From Gammaproteobacteria bacterium (GTDB taxonomy: Bacteria; Pseudomonadota; Gammaproteobacteria; Pseudomonadales; Halieaceae), in assembly GCA_024742415.1 (NCBI GenBank), contig JANSYN010000011.1:1-64000 (forward strand): 64,000 bases of DNA. Reading direction: 5' to 3'. Position numbers and translations under genes: made by a program. Of this stretch, positions 62,930 through 64,000 are shown piece by piece. Under the pieces are notes generated by a model, which saw nothing but the letters and a program-made list of their open reading frames with translations, was not told the DNA's origin and did not search any database. Every line of letters starts with the position of its first letter. Position 1 is the first letter of the stretch.

Positions 62930-64000
62930 TCAGGGCAGGCGAATATTATGCACCAGTTCCCGCACCGAAGCCGGCGGCGCCGCAGTGATGCGCGATACCG
63001 ACAGCGCAACGGCAAAGTTCACCACTGCCCCCACAGCGCCAAAGGCGTTGGGTTCAATCCCCAAGAACCAGTTCGCAGGCAATTCACCGAGAAATGCCGT
63101 GTCGGGCACAAACATAATGCCCTTGTGCTGAAAGACATAAAACAGGGTGACGCCAATTCCGCATAACATGCCGGCAACCGCGCCCTCGCGCGTTACACGG
63201 GCCGAAAAAATACCCAGCAGGAGCGCCGGAAAAATCGACGAAGCCGCCAGGCCAAAGGCCAGGGCCACGGTACCCGCCGCAAACCCCGGTGGATTCAACC
63301 CCAGGAACCCGGCACCGAGAATTGCCAGCGCCATGGCCATACGGCTGGCCAGCAGTTCCTGTCGCTCGGTGATGGTTGGCATTAACATGCCCTTGAGCAG
63401 GTCATGGGAGATCGCCGAGGCAATCGCCAGTAACAGCCCCGCAGCCGTTGACAGGGCGGCGGCCAGACCGCCTGCCGCAATCAGCGCGATCACCCAGTTG
63501 GGCAGGCCTGCAATCTCCGGATTGGCCAGCACGATGATGTCCTGGTCCACGGTGGACAGCTCATTGGTCGCGGCATCAGCAGCATACTGGATACGCCCAT
63601 CACCGTTTTTGTCCTCAAAGGCCAGCAGGCCGGTTTTTTCCCAGTTGCGAAACCACTGCGGCCGCTCATCAATGGCCAGATACTCGCCGGGCCGTGGTTC
63701 CATAGTGGTCATCAGGTTCAGACGTGCCATGCCTGCCACAGCCGGGGCCGTGGTATACAGAATTGCAATGAACACCAGGGCCCAGCCCGCCGAAGAGCGG
63801 GCATCCTTGACGTTGGGTACGGTAAAAAAACGAATGATGACGTGCGGCAGACCGGCCGTGCCAATCATCAGCGACAGCGTAAATGCCACCATGTTGAGCC
63901 CGGAGAGGCGCACATCCGTTGTGTACTCCCTGAACCCGAGATCAGTCACTATCTCATCGAGGCGATCCAGAAGGTACGTATCGCTGCCGGCCAGCGTACT
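62930..64000 (-). CDS. sodium:solute symporter, partial
   Basis: C-terminal part of a large SSS-family transporter; the frame is open to the last base of the window, so the start lies beyond it. At least seven helices are visible, with MIGTAGLPHVIIRFFTVP, AAALSTAAGLLLAIASAISHD and IFPALLLGIFSARVTREGAVAGM. The pattern, including the NGDGRIQY insert between helices, fits the VC_2705-type group related to acetate/propionate permease ActP. It likely takes up a small organic acid with Na+. A GTG at 63949 is not the true start because the upstream residues are also conserved (TYLLDRLDEIVTDLG). Confidence 0.88.
   Translation of the reverse strand, partial: STLAGSDTYLLDRLDEIVTDLGFREYTTDVRLSGLNMVAFTLSLMIGTAGLPHVIIRFFTVPNVKDARSSAGWALVFIAILYTTAPAVAGMARLNLMTTMEPRPGEYLAIDERPQWFRNWEKTGLLAFEDKNGDGRIQYAADAATNELSTVDQDIIVLANPEIAGLPNWVIALIAAGGLAAALSTAAGLLLAIASAISHDLLKGMLMPTITERQELLASRMAMALAILGAGFLGLNPPGFAAGTVALAFGLAASSIFPALLLGIFSARVTREGAVAGMLCGIGVTLFYVFQHKGIMFVPDTAFLGELPANWFLGIEPNAFGAVGAVVNFAVALSVSRITAAPPASVRELVHNIRLP

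Noticed and set aside
1-64000. Prophage, insertion sequence or genomic island
   Set aside because: No integrase, transposase, tRNA-linked repeat or marked change in codon style was seen.

Overview
The window reads as chromosome of a GC-rich aerobic gammaproteobacterium. The mix of beta-oxidation genes, haloalkane dehalogenase, TesB, GspA/GspB, RND efflux, GlnK-AmtB and DUF3604/DUF748/DUF3313 proteins resembles marine Halieaceae/Cellvibrionales-type genomes. That placement is inferred from protein style only; there is no rRNA or tRNA here to test it. I see no phage, insertion sequence, CRISPR array or RNA gene. About 54 protein genes are supported, and one of them runs off the right edge.

Layout. 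1-458 is non-coding and repeat-rich: a GGTTT array and two long hairpins that carry the same 19-base loop sequence in opposite orientation. 459-8233 is a mixed set: an SDR with an altered active site, a rifampicin-phosphotransferase-like enzyme, haloalkane dehalogenase, a GPH-type transporter, an exported cyclase-family hydrolase and an MBL hydrolase. 8305-18560 is one long minus-strand lipid/acyl-CoA operon: acyl-CoA dehydrogenase, HSD10-like SDR, AMACR-like enzyme, two crotonases, a lone carboxyltransferase subunit, an AraC regulator, an RhlG-like SDR, then a DUF389 membrane protein. 18703-20905 is a GGDEF-AraC pair. 21251-24959 holds a DUF748/AsmA-like protein and SprT. 25234-30188 is a second acyl-CoA cluster in which the kinase and dehydrogenase parts of the mitochondrial ACAD10/11 proteins are separate genes. 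30245-31984 encodes two YbjQ proteins and an M48 protease. 32358-37470 holds a DUF3313 lipoprotein and an RND pump pair. 37508-39978 holds an acyl-CoA synthetase and TesB.

40107-46189 is the most interesting block: a tight operon of DUF1445, pxpA, pxpB, pxpC, DUF4392, a D-amino acid transaminase and alanine racemase. DUF1445 and DUF4392 are the two halves of animal D-glutamate cyclase. Here they bracket the 5-oxoprolinase genes and sit beside enzymes that interconvert D-Ala, D-Glu and L-Ala. Together they look like a D-glutamate/5-oxoproline module. An acyl-CoA synthetase may be read through from it.

47846-64000 holds an AI-2E-type permease, a large DUF3604 protein, an epoxide hydrolase, glnK-amtB with a clear terminator, alkaline phosphatase, gspA-gspB, a DMT exporter, a small DUF4124-like protein, exported MsrA, an epimerase, a PadR regulator and a truncated sodium:solute symporter. 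Tandem repeats with 11-, 14- and 15-base units sit in several spacers.
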